DNA from: an uncultured Lachnospiraceae bacterium
GTDB lineage: Bacteria; Bacillota; Clostridia; Lachnospirales; Lachnospiraceae
Assembly: GCA_934320895.1 (NCBI GenBank)
Contig: CAKRFY010000033.1
Coordinates: 1-33,209 of the forward strand
Length of the DNA: 33,209 nucleotides
Direction: 5' to 3'
The position numbers and the translations under genes are program-made. This document shows positions 15,283 to 22,586 of the stretch, piece by piece; position 1 is the first letter of the stretch; each line of letters opens with the position of its first letter. The notes under the pieces were generated by a model. It was given only the letters and a program-made list of their open reading frames with translations, was not told the DNA's origin and did not search any database.

Positions 15283-16965
15283 ATGAAAAAAAAATTATGG
15301 AAAAAAACAATATCTGCAGTTTTAGTTGCAGCAATGACTGTATCAATGGTTACTGGCTGTGGCAACAAATCAAATGTCAGCTTGAATGATGGAAAGTTTA
15401 AAAAAGTAGATGAATCAACATTGAAATTTCCGCTTGCAGAGAAAACAACATTGACTGGAACGATCAGTTATCCTGCAAATACGGAATCAAATCCAAACAA
15501 AAGAACAATATTTAAACGTTTGCAGAAAAAGACAAATGTGGAAATTAATTGGACAGCTATCCAGTCAGATCAGTGGAGCGACAAGATTTCTCTTGAAATG
15601 GCAAATACCAAAGACATGACAGATTTTATTTTTTCAGCAGGCTTTAGTGATAATGATTTATTAAAATACGCAAAACAGGGTGTTATCATACCACTTGAGG
15701 AATATATAGATGCCTATATGCCAAATTTAAAAAAGGTATTTGATGCCTATCCGGAATATAAGACCATGTGTACTGATACAGATGGACATATTTGGGCACT
15801 TCCGTGGATTGAGCAGCTTGGAAGTGGAAAAGAGGCAATACAGACTGTTGGAAATATGAGCTTTATCAATAAAAAATGGCTGGATTTCCTAGGACTTAAG
15901 GTGCCAGAAACTATCAGCGAGTTTGAAAAGGTGTTGATCGCATTCCGTGATCATGCATCAGAATTACAGAAGAAATTTAAAATTGATGGTGGCATTATTC
16001 CAATGTCTTGTATCGTAAATGATGGAGATCAGGATCCAAGTATTCTGATCAATGGCTTTGGCAAGGGATATGGTGATGCAGATAAAGGGCGTCATATCGC
16101 AGTTACGAATGATAGGAAAGTAATCTGTTCTGCAACACAAGACGGCTACAAGGCTGGTATTACATGGCTTCATAAGTTATATAAAGAAGGTCTGATCGAT
16201 ACTGAAAGTTTTACTCAGGAGTGGTCTACATATGTTGCAAAAGGAAAATCTGGAAGATATGGAGTATGTTTCAGCTGGGATGTTGCTAATATTGATAATC
16301 TTGAAGACTGGGTTCCGCTTCCAGCATTGACTGCTGACACTAGAAATATCACACCACAGAATGGATCATTTACAAGTGGATTTGACCGTGGACGCTGTGT
16401 TGTGACTGCAGTTGCGCAAAATCCAGCATTGGTATGTGCATGGCTTGATCAGATGTATGATCCATTCCAGTCTCCACAGAATAATTGGGGAACTTATGGT
16501 GAAGATGATGATTTTGATATCTTTGAACTTTCTAAAAATGCAGATGGCGGCAAGATGTTAAAGCATGCAGCACTTGGAGATGCTTCACCAGTAGAAGTAA
16601 GAGAAGCTGAGGCAGTTGGCGGACCACTTGCAGTCTTGGATGATTATTATGATGTATATGTAACATGCCCTGATGATGCACAGTATCGTCTTGACTGGAT
16701 CAAGAAGTACTATACACCGGATATGAATTGTGATTATGTATATCCAAATGTGTTTATGTCACAGGATGATACTAAGAAATTATCAGATCTTCAGACTGAT
16801 ATTGAAAAGCTGATCAATGCAAATAAATCTGACTGGATCATGAATGGATTTACTGATGCAGAATGGGATAAGTACATCAGTGAGCTTAAAGCATATGGAT
16901 TAGATGAATATATTGAAGTTTTCCAGAAATATTTAGATGCTTATTATAAAAATCAGAAAAAATAG
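15283..16965 (+). CDS. Extracellular sugar-binding lipoprotein, LipO type
   Basis: 560-aa lipid-anchored solute-binding protein that delivers sugar to the two permeases. It begins with a lipoprotein signal peptide: KKKLWKKT, a hydrophobic stretch, then MVTGC with the lipidated Cys about 26 residues from the start. The mature part has the large-family spacing of LipO-like proteins, with IEQLGSGKEAIQTVGNMSF and GFTDAEWDKYISELKAYGLDEYIEVFQKYLDAYY at the end. The ATG at 15283 is preferred over the ATG at 15268, which lies before the GGAGG ribosome site. From its neighbours, the ligand is probably sucrose or short fructo-oligosaccharides; the sequence does not prove this. Confidence 0.92.
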   Translation: MKKKLWKKTISAVLVAAMTVSMVTGCGNKSNVSLNDGKFKKVDESTLKFPLAEKTTLTGTISYPANTESNPNKRTIFKRLQKKTNVEINWTAIQSDQWSDKISLEMANTKDMTDFIFSAGFSDNDLLKYAKQGVIIPLEEYIDAYMPNLKKVFDAYPEYKTMCTDTDGHIWALPWIEQLGSGKEAIQTVGNMSFINKKWLDFLGLKVPETISEFEKVLIAFRDHASELQKKFKIDGGIIPMSCIVNDGDQDPSILINGFGKGYGDADKGRHIAVTNDRKVICSATQDGYKAGITWLHKLYKEGLIDTESFTQEWSTYVAKGKSGRYGVCFSWDVANIDNLEDWVPLPALTADTRNITPQNGSFTSGFDRGRCVVTAVAQNPALVCAWLDQMYDPFQSPQNNWGTYGEDDDFDIFELSKNADGGKMLKHAALGDASPVEVREAEAVGGPLAVLDDYYDVYVTCPDDAQYRLDWIKKYYTPDMNCDYVYPNVFMSQDDTKKLSDLQTDIEKLINANKSDWIMNGFTDAEWDKYISELKAYGLDEYIEVFQKYLDAYYKNQKK

Positions 16966-17028
16966 AAAGTAATAAAATGGTATGGAGCTGAATTCAAATA
17001 TTCAGCTCTGTTTTAGAAAGGGAAACAT

Positions 17029-18516
17029 ATGAGCAGTGAAAAATTAAAACAAACACATGAATATGAGACAGCACATGCAAAGGCGATTACCGAACAGGAA
17101 AGACCGGTATTTCATCTTTCGCCAATGACTGGATGGATGAATGATCCAAATGGCTTTTCCTATTACAAGGGAAAATATCATATGTTTTATCAGTATAATC
17201 CGTATGATACCAACTGGGGTCCAATGCATTGGGGGCATGCAGTAAGCGAGGACATGCTGAATTGGGAGCATCTTCCGGCGGCACTTGCTCCAGATCATGA
17301 TTATGACAATGTGGGAGGATGCTTTTCTGGAAGTGCAGAGACACTTTCTGATGGGAGACAACTTTTGATGTACACGGGTGTTGCAAGAGAACAGCAGGAA
17401 GATGGAAGCATGATTGATATACAGACACAGTGCATGGCAGTTGGAGATGGTATACAGTATACCAAATATGAAGGAAATCCAGTGCTTACTGCCGCAGATT
17501 TACCAGATGGGGCAAGTCGTATTGACTTTCGTGATCCGAAAATGTGGAGAAGTGAGGATGGAAACTTTTATTGCGTTGTCGGAAGCAGACCAGCAGACGG
17601 AAGTGGGCAAATCATTTTATATGAAAGTGAGAATGGATTTGACTGGAAATTTAATCAAATTTTAATACAGAACAAAAACCGATTTGGCAAGATGTGGGAA
17701 TGCCCGGATTTCTTTGAACTGGATGGTAAATGGGTACTTCTTGTCAGTCCGCAGGATGTACAGGCGGATGGTCTTTTATTTGGTTCGGGCAACATTGGAA
17801 TTGCAGTAATTGGACATATGGATGAGAAGAAAAAATTTGTCGAGGAGACAATTCAGACGATTGATTATGGAATTGATTTTTATGCACCGCAGACAATCAA
17901 AACACAGGATGGCAGACGTGTGATGATTGGCTGGATGCAGAATTGGGATACCTGTTCGGTGCGTATGGATGATGCAAAATGGTATGGCCAGATGAGCTGT
18001 CCGAGAGAACTTGCACTTGTAAATGGGAAATTAATACAGAAGCCTGTACGTGAGCTAGAAAAGTTGTACACAAAAAAGACAGTACATGAAAATGTTATTA
18101 TAGATAAAAAACTCCAGCTGGATGAAGTGTATGGAAGAATAATGGACCTGATAATTGAGCTTGAAGCGGAAAATGAAAGTGAACTGTATCACAGTTTTAA
18201 GATTTCATTTGCATCGGATGAACATTTTCATTCGGACATTGTATTTCGCCCATTTGAGAAAACAGTCGAGATTGATCGTACCTGTTCCGGAGTAAGAAGA
18301 GCAGCATTAAATCAGAAAAAGTGTTATGTGAGAACAGAAAACGGAAAATTAAAGCTTCGCATTATATTAGATCGTTATAGTGCGGAAGTGTTTGTAAATG
18401 ATGGCGAACAGGTGCTGACCATGACTTACTATACGGATCTGAGTGCTGATCAGATTATATTTGAGGCACTTGGAAGTGTAAAAATGAAGATTGAGAAATA
18501 TGAAATAAAAAAGTAG
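17029..18516 (+). CDS. GH32 beta-fructosidase (intracellular sucrose/fructo-oligosaccharide hydrolase)
   Basis: 495-aa glycoside hydrolase family 32 enzyme that releases fructose from sucrose, sucrose phosphate or short fructans. The five-bladed propeller motifs are all present: WMNDPNG (nucleophile D39), FSGSAE, FRDPK (transition-state D169) and WECPD (acid/base E224). The C-terminal beta-sandwich has the SAEVFVNDGE motif. No signal peptide: the enzyme works in the cytoplasm on imported sugar. Upstream is an ABC importer, not a PTS, so unphosphorylated substrate is likely. The gap after the binding protein is 63 bases and has a small AGCTGAATTC.../GAATATTCAGCT hairpin that may adjust expression. 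Confidence 0.95.
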   Translation: MSSEKLKQTHEYETAHAKAITEQERPVFHLSPMTGWMNDPNGFSYYKGKYHMFYQYNPYDTNWGPMHWGHAVSEDMLNWEHLPAALAPDHDYDNVGGCFSGSAETLSDGRQLLMYTGVAREQQEDGSMIDIQTQCMAVGDGIQYTKYEGNPVLTAADLPDGASRIDFRDPKMWRSEDGNFYCVVGSRPADGSGQIILYESENGFDWKFNQILIQNKNRFGKMWECPDFFELDGKWVLLVSPQDVQADGLLFGSGNIGIAVIGHMDEKKKFVEETIQTIDYGIDFYAPQTIKTQDGRRVMIGWMQNWDTCSVRMDDAKWYGQMSCPRELALVNGKLIQKPVRELEKLYTKKTVHENVIIDKKLQLDEVYGRIMDLIIELEAENESELYHSFKISFASDEHFHSDIVFRPFEKTVEIDRTCSGVRRAALNQKKCYVRTENGKLKLRIILDRYSAEVFVNDGEQVLTMTYYTDLSADQIIFEALGSVKMKIEKYEIKK

Positions 18517-18547
18517 AATCACAAAATATAAGAGGGAGGTTCGTCAA

Positions 18548-19492
18548 ATGGTGGATGTAACAGCACTTGGAGAATTGTTAATAGATTTTACAGAAAATGG
18601 AATCAGCTGTCAGGGAAATCCTATATTTGAAGCAAATCCGGGCGGAGCACCATGCAATGTGCTTGCGATGTTGACAAAACTCGGAAATCAGACTGCTTTT
18701 ATTGGAAAAGTTGGAAATGATTATCTTGGAAATATGTTAAAAAATAAGGTGACCGGTTTAGGAATCAATACGGATAGTCTTTTTTTTGATGATAAGGTGC
18801 ATACAACACTTGCGTTTGTACATAACGCAGAGGATGGAGAAAGAGATTTTTCGTTTTATCGGAATCCAGGAGCGGATATGATGCTTTGTGCAGAGGAAGT
18901 GGATGAGAATGTCATTTCAGCATCAAAGATTTTTCATTTTGGAACATTGTCTATGACACATGAAGGAGTGCGTACAGCAACGAAAAAAGCAGTTGATATC
19001 GCAAAAGAGAACCATGTACTGATTTCGTTTGATCCGAATTTAAGAGAGCCTTTGTGGGACAGTTTGGACAATGCGAGAGAGCAGACATCCTATGGGATGA
19101 GTGTATGTGATATTTTAAAGATTTCAGATAATGAAATTCAATGGTATACTGGAGAAAAGGATTATTCCGAAGGAGTATTAAAAATACGTGAAAAATTTGA
19201 TATTCCTCTTATTCTTGTTTCAATGGGAAAAACTGGAAGTAGGGCATATTATAAGGATGAGTTTGTAGAGATTCCGGCTTTTATTCAGACTGATACTATT
19301 GAGACAACTGGTGCTGGAGATACATTTGATGCTTGCGTACTTGATTATATTTTAAAGCATGGTATGGAGCTTTCAAAAGAACAGCTTGAGGAAATGCTTA
19401 CATTTGCCAATGCAGCTGCAGCTCTTATCACAACAAGGAAAGGAGCACTTTGTATGATGCCTTCTAGAGAAGAAGTTTTAAAACTGTTATAA
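18548..19492 (+). CDS. Fructokinase (PfkB/ribokinase family)
   Basis: 314-aa sugar kinase that phosphorylates fructose freed by the GH32 enzyme, feeding it to glycolysis. Family signatures are NPGGAPCNV (residues 30-38, sugar contact) and TTGAGDTFDA (residues 253-262, with catalytic base D258). The LGELLIDF start is typical of bacterial fructokinases. GAGGGAGG precedes the ATG. It is the last gene of the operon; a terminator follows within 50 bases. The pairing with GH32 fits fructokinase better than other PfkB sugars. Confidence 0.93.
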   Translation: MVDVTALGELLIDFTENGISCQGNPIFEANPGGAPCNVLAMLTKLGNQTAFIGKVGNDYLGNMLKNKVTGLGINTDSLFFDDKVHTTLAFVHNAEDGERDFSFYRNPGADMMLCAEEVDENVISASKIFHFGTLSMTHEGVRTATKKAVDIAKENHVLISFDPNLREPLWDSLDNAREQTSYGMSVCDILKISDNEIQWYTGEKDYSEGVLKIREKFDIPLILVSMGKTGSRAYYKDEFVEIPAFIQTDTIETTGAGDTFDACVLDYILKHGMELSKEQLEEMLTFANAAAALITTRKGALCMMPSREEVLKLL

Positions 19493-19537
19493 TCATCTTT
19501 ATACAGTTTTTTAACAGGGTATAAGGCAGCTTCAAAT

Positions 19538-19584
19538 AATAGCCATAGAATATCACATTTTATTGTGCTTTCTGTGGCTATTTT
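19538..19584 (+). terminator. Terminator of the fructan operon
   Basis: AATAGCCATAGAA (19538-19550) pairs with TTTCTGTGGCTATT (19569-19582), with an inner CACA/TGTG stem, followed by TTTT. Confidence 0.85.
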
Positions 19585-19759
19585 ATGGTATGATTATAAA
19601 ATTAAAAAGCACCCTTAGTCAATTATAATGGTGTATAATATATGCATAGCAATGAAAGATAAATAGAAGCTGACATCGGCATAAGTAAAATTTATGGAGT
19701 ATTTGAAGTATATATGATATGATAAGATAAATATAGTTGAGAAAATTAAGGAGGCCTAT

Positions 19760-20245
19760 ATGTTAAATAGATTACACTATGAAATGATAAAATTATACCA
19801 TGGGGATTCAAAGAGAATACAGCATTTTTGTAAAGTTCACAGTTATGCAAAACTTATCGCAGAGATGGAGGGTGTTGACAAGGATACATTGTTTATTATT
19901 GAGACCGCGGCTTTGACGCATGATATAGGGATACATTTGTGTGAGGAAAAATACGGAAACTGCAATGGAAAACTTCAGGAAAAAGAAGGGCCTGCACTTG
20001 CAAAAAAGATGCTAAAAGAGTTGAACTTCCCAGATGTTGTATCCGAGAGAGTGCAGTATCTTATCGGTCATCACCATACATACAATGATATAAAAGGCAT
20101 TGATTATCAGATTCTTGTTGAAGCGGATTTCCTTGTTAATATGCATGAAGATGGACTGTCAAAAGGGGCAGTTAAACATGCATATGATAATATATTTAGG
20201 ACATCTTACGGAAGAAAGATATGTGTGGAAATGTTTGGTATTTAA
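19760..20245 (+). CDS. HD-domain metal-dependent phosphohydrolase
   Basis: 161-aa single HD domain. Metal ligands are visible: H27 in KVHSYA, H54/D55 in ALTHDIG, then IGHHHTYND and the closing Asp in VEADFLVN. The size and order match small Firmicute HD hydrolases with unknown nucleotide or phosphate substrates. AAGGAGG precedes the ATG. It stands alone between a terminator and a bidirectional hairpin, so nothing nearby shows its pathway. Confidence 0.88.
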   Translation: MLNRLHYEMIKLYHGDSKRIQHFCKVHSYAKLIAEMEGVDKDTLFIIETAALTHDIGIHLCEEKYGNCNGKLQEKEGPALAKKMLKELNFPDVVSERVQYLIGHHHTYNDIKGIDYQILVEADFLVNMHEDGLSKGAVKHAYDNIFRTSYGRKICVEMFGI

Positions 20246-20273
20246 AGAAAGTGAATAAATTTTTTGAAAGCAA

Positions 20274-20304
20274 AAGCAGATATTCAGAATATGAGTATCT
20301 GCTT
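20274..20304. terminator. Bidirectional hairpin terminator between HD gene and treR remnant
   Basis: AAGCAGATA (20274-20282) pairs perfectly with TATCTGCTT (20296-20304) around a 13-base loop, with T/A-rich flanks on both sides. It lies between two convergent reading frames. Confidence 0.7.
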
Positions 20305-20322
20305 AATTAATTATTCGATTAT

Positions 20323-20724
20323 TTATTTTCTCACGGCATTGTCATAAAAACGAAAATGGTCGGGTCTGTGGCGTGATTGTGTATATTCAAACATAATACC
20401 ATCGCTGTTGTAAGTCTGGCTGCTTACGACAGCTACACAGTTATAATCATTTGTATTTAACTTTAAATATTTTTCATCAATTTCTGTTACCTTTTCAACG
20501 GTCATAATTCTTTTACTGTTTACAATAGTCATATGTAAAGTCTGTTCAAGATATTCATAAATCGACTGTTCGGCAATTGCTTTTGTAAGTCCTGGTACGG
20601 CTTCTTTTAGAAAGTAGTTGTGATTGACTATAAGCGGTTTATCGTCAAGATAATGTATTCTTTGTATGTAATAGACTATGGAGTTTTCAGGAAAGCCTGT
20701 TATTTCTACATGCGTGTGGTCTTG
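20323..20724 (-). pseudogene. treR: treR remnant: C-terminal UTRA domain of a GntR-family trehalose repressor
   Basis: The minus-strand frame ending at 20323 carries the effector-binding half of a TreR-like repressor: GFPENSIVYYIQRIHYLDDKP, NHNYFLKEAVPGLTKAI, SIYEYLEQTLHM and the closing FEYTQSRHRPDHFRF, the last being characteristic of TreR. The whole N-terminal winged-helix DNA-binding domain (about 90 residues) is missing. The frame continues to 20895, but past about 20724 it is only the antisense of trehalose PTS and TreC fragments on the other strand. So homology stops at a deletion junction near 20725. No DNA-binding protein can be made from it. Confidence 0.85.
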
Positions 20725-20726
20725 AA

Positions 20727-20825
20727 CTTGACAATAAGATGGAATTATTGCTGCATGTTGGAATCGATACAGTTGATATGAATGGCGATGGATTTGAATA
20801 TCTTGTTTCATTAAATCAAAGGGTG
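20727..20825 (+). pseudogene. treP: Fragment of a PTS EIIA domain (probably trehalose EII, treP)
   Basis: About 33 codons read LLLHVGIDTVDMNGDGFEYLV and flanks. HVGIDTV is the active-site block of glucose-type EIIA domains, its His being the phosphoryl acceptor equivalent to E. coli IIAGlc His90. Everything before (EIIB, EIIC, early EIIA) and after is missing. Lying between a TreR remnant and a TreC remnant, it most likely comes from a trehalose-specific EIIBCA. The frame runs straight into the treC fragment. Confidence 0.75.
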
Positions 20826-21227
20826 TCATCACACAAAAACGCCGGATTTTCAGAAGGTGAACCTTGGATAAATGTGGCAGAAAATTATGAGACAATAAAT
20901 GTTGAAAGTGAAATTAAATGTGAAGATTCGGTATATGCATTTTATAAAAAGCTGATAAATTTAAGAAAAGAGAAAGATATTATCTCAGAAGGAAGTATAG
21001 AATTTATTGAAAAAGATAATGAGGATGTACTTGCATATAAGAGAGAATATGATAATGATGAACTTGTGGTCTTAAATAATCTTACTGATGGTAATGTTGT
21101 TATAAAAATGCAACAGGAATGGTTTAAATATCATAAGCTTATCGGGAACTATCAGGATGAAAAAACAGACAAAGATAGTGGAGAAATAGTTTTGAGACCA
21201 TATGAGACAGTATGTCTTGAAAAGTAA
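20826..21227 (+). pseudogene. treC: treC remnant: C-terminal part of a GH13 trehalose-6-phosphate hydrolase
   Basis: About 133 codons homologous to the end of GH13 alpha-glucosidases of the TreC type: SSHKNAGFSEGEPWINVAEN, then NVESEIKCEDSVYAFYKKLINLRKEKDII and the small C-terminal beta domain ending in RPYETVCLEK. The catalytic barrel, some 400 residues with the nucleophile and acid/base, is gone. It is in frame with the EIIA piece from an ATG at 20739, so a 162-aa chimera is formally encodable, but it has no ribosome site or catalytic residues. MalL-type oligoglucosidase is an alternative; neighbouring treR and EIIA fragments favour TreC. Confidence 0.82.
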
Positions 21228-21323
21228 TGTAATTTAATTTATAAAGATGCTTCATAAATTAAAGGTACATGATTAAACATTAAGAAAAATATTAAATTTG
21301 GACAATAGCCTGTCATAAAACAA

Positions 21324-21364
21324 AAAAGCTCCTCATAAGATGTAAAAAAATAAGAGGAGCTTTT
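21324..21364 (+). promoter_or_regulatory. Hairpin that buries the spoIIID ribosome-binding site
   Basis: AAAAGCTCCTC (21324-21334) pairs perfectly with GAGGAGCTTTT (21354-21364). The right arm contains the GAGGAG Shine-Dalgarno of the GTG at 21368 (8-base spacing). The loop is A-rich and 19 bases long. The TTTT ending means it could also act as a weak terminator for transcripts from the tre remnant. Confidence 0.7.
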
Positions 21365-21367
21365 AAA

Positions 21368-21673
21368 GTGGAAAAGCCAAATTTTAGAAACAGGAGAAGG
21401 AAAAACTCATACATAATTGATGAAAGATTAAGTCAGAGGGCTATAAGTCTTGCTAATTACATGATAGAAAATAAATCTACTGTAAGGCAGGCTGCAAAGG
21501 TATTTGGTGTTAGTAAATCGACAGTACATAAAGATCTTACCGAAAGGCTTGAAAATATAGATTCATCATTAGCGGTTCAGGTGAGAAAGGTTCTTGACCT
21601 GAACAAATCGGAGAGACATATCAGAGGTGGTATGGCTACAAAAGAAAAATATGCACATATGCACCAGATCTGA
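21368..21673 (+). CDS. spoIIID: SpoIIID, mother-cell sporulation transcription factor
   Basis: 101-aa DNA-binding regulator of the mother cell, active between SigE and SigK. The family pattern is clear: YIIDERLSQRAISLANYMIENKSTVRQAAKVFGVSKSTVHKDLTERL, with the helix-turn-helix at roughly residues 37-58, then LNKSERHIRGGMATKEKY. The length is close to B. subtilis SpoIIID (93 aa). The start is a GTG at 21368 after GAGGAG; no ATG fits. The ribosome site is sequestered by a perfect stem. No other sporulation gene is in the window. A canonical SigE promoter could not be confirmed upstream. Confidence 0.95.
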   Translation: MEKPNFRNRRRKNSYIIDERLSQRAISLANYMIENKSTVRQAAKVFGVSKSTVHKDLTERLENIDSSLAVQVRKVLDLNKSERHIRGGMATKEKYAHMHQI

Positions 21674-21732
21674 TAAAATTAAATGAGATATAAAAATCAA
21701 TCTGTTGATATTATTTCTTTTTAACACTATCA

Positions 21733-21780
21733 GGGAAGTCACCACTTATTGCTCTATGCAATAGAAGTAGGAGACTTCCT
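21733..21780. terminator. Long hairpin between spoIIID and the response regulator
   Basis: GGAAGTC (21734-21740) pairs with GACTTCC (21773-21779), and an inner stem ACTTATTGC with GCAATAGAAGT closes on a TCTAT loop. It lies between convergent genes, where a shared terminator is expected, but neither flank has a clear T tract. Terminator is the likeliest role; the hairpin itself is certain. Confidence 0.5.
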
Positions 21781-21802
21781 TGTATCATATTAAAATGATA
21801 GA

Positions 21803-22513
21803 TTATGGATTAAACATAAAAGAAAAATATGCGTCTTTAAATAGAGGATAGCTGTTTCTTGATATAGGTATCATATCATTGTTAGTCGTTTTTATTTCAG
21901 TTTTTGAAAACTGTTCGATGCGCTTAAGATTTACAATATAACTTCTATGGCATTTAAAAAAGCCCTTTTCAACAGTGAAGATGTTTTCACATTTGGAAAA
22001 AAGTTCTTTGATCTCTATATTTGTTCCATTTGATAGGTAAACTATTACCTTTTTATTTTGGGCTTCAAGATACTCAACTTTTTGGAGCTGGATTTTGCAA
22101 AATCCTATAGAAGTTTGTGCAGTAAAAGTTTCCATGTTTTTTTCAAACAAGTTTAAAAAAGCATCCATTATCGTAAAAAAACGGCTTTCATCAATAGGTT
22201 TCATTATATAGTTGAAAGCATTAACCTCATATGAATCGACAGCAAAATCTCTTGAAGATGTAAGAAAGATAACAGGTATGGATTGGTTATCATTTCTAAG
22301 TTCTCTTGCAGTATCAATTCCATTTAGTAATGGCATGATTATATCAAGAATTATTAGATCCATGCATGTATTTCGTTGGGAATTTATAAGGTCATCCCCA
22401 TTTGTAAAACAATATAATTCGAGTGTTATATTATGTTGTTTTGCCCATTTTTTAAGTATATTACAAGTGGAGTCAATAAAAATCTGTTCATCATCACAAA
22501 TTGCTATCTTCAT
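21803..22513 (-). CDS. LytTR-family response regulator (AgrA/VirR type)
   Basis: 236-aa regulator. Its receiver domain has CDDE near residue 7, phospho-acceptor D57 in LIILDIIMP and the Lys in NYIMKP. A LytTR DNA-binding domain follows (about 140-233), with VEYLEAQNKKVIVYLSNG, FFKCHRSYIVNLKRIEQF and ISRNSYPLF. Its partner is the histidine kinase encoded 73 bases upstream. No clear Shine-Dalgarno precedes the ATG (the leader is ...TTAAAAAAACAT), so translation may be weak or helped by the kinase transcript. Target promoters are unknown. Confidence 0.92.
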   Translation of the reverse strand: MKIAICDDEQIFIDSTCNILKKWAKQHNITLELYCFTNGDDLINSQRNTCMDLIILDIIMPLLNGIDTARELRNDNQSIPVIFLTSSRDFAVDSYEVNAFNYIMKPIDESRFFTIMDAFLNLFEKNMETFTAQTSIGFCKIQLQKVEYLEAQNKKVIVYLSNGTNIEIKELFSKCENIFTVEKGFFKCHRSYIVNLKRIEQFSKTEIKTTNNDMIPISRNSYPLFKDAYFSFMFNP

Positions 22514-22586
22514 ATGTTTTTTTAAGCGTCAGACAATGTTTTTATGCTGTCGCTTCCTTTCTCAATGTTGTAAGATAATATAAGGA

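Noticed and set aside
20725..20895. Extending the treR remnant to the ORF start at 20895
   Set aside because: Beyond about 20724 the frame is the antisense of EIIA- and TreC-homologous sequence, not repressor sequence.
20739..21227. Treating the 162-aa ORF as a genuine gene of unknown function
   Set aside because: Its first part matches the EIIA active-site block and the rest the TreC C-terminus; there is no ribosome site, so a fusion scar explains it better.
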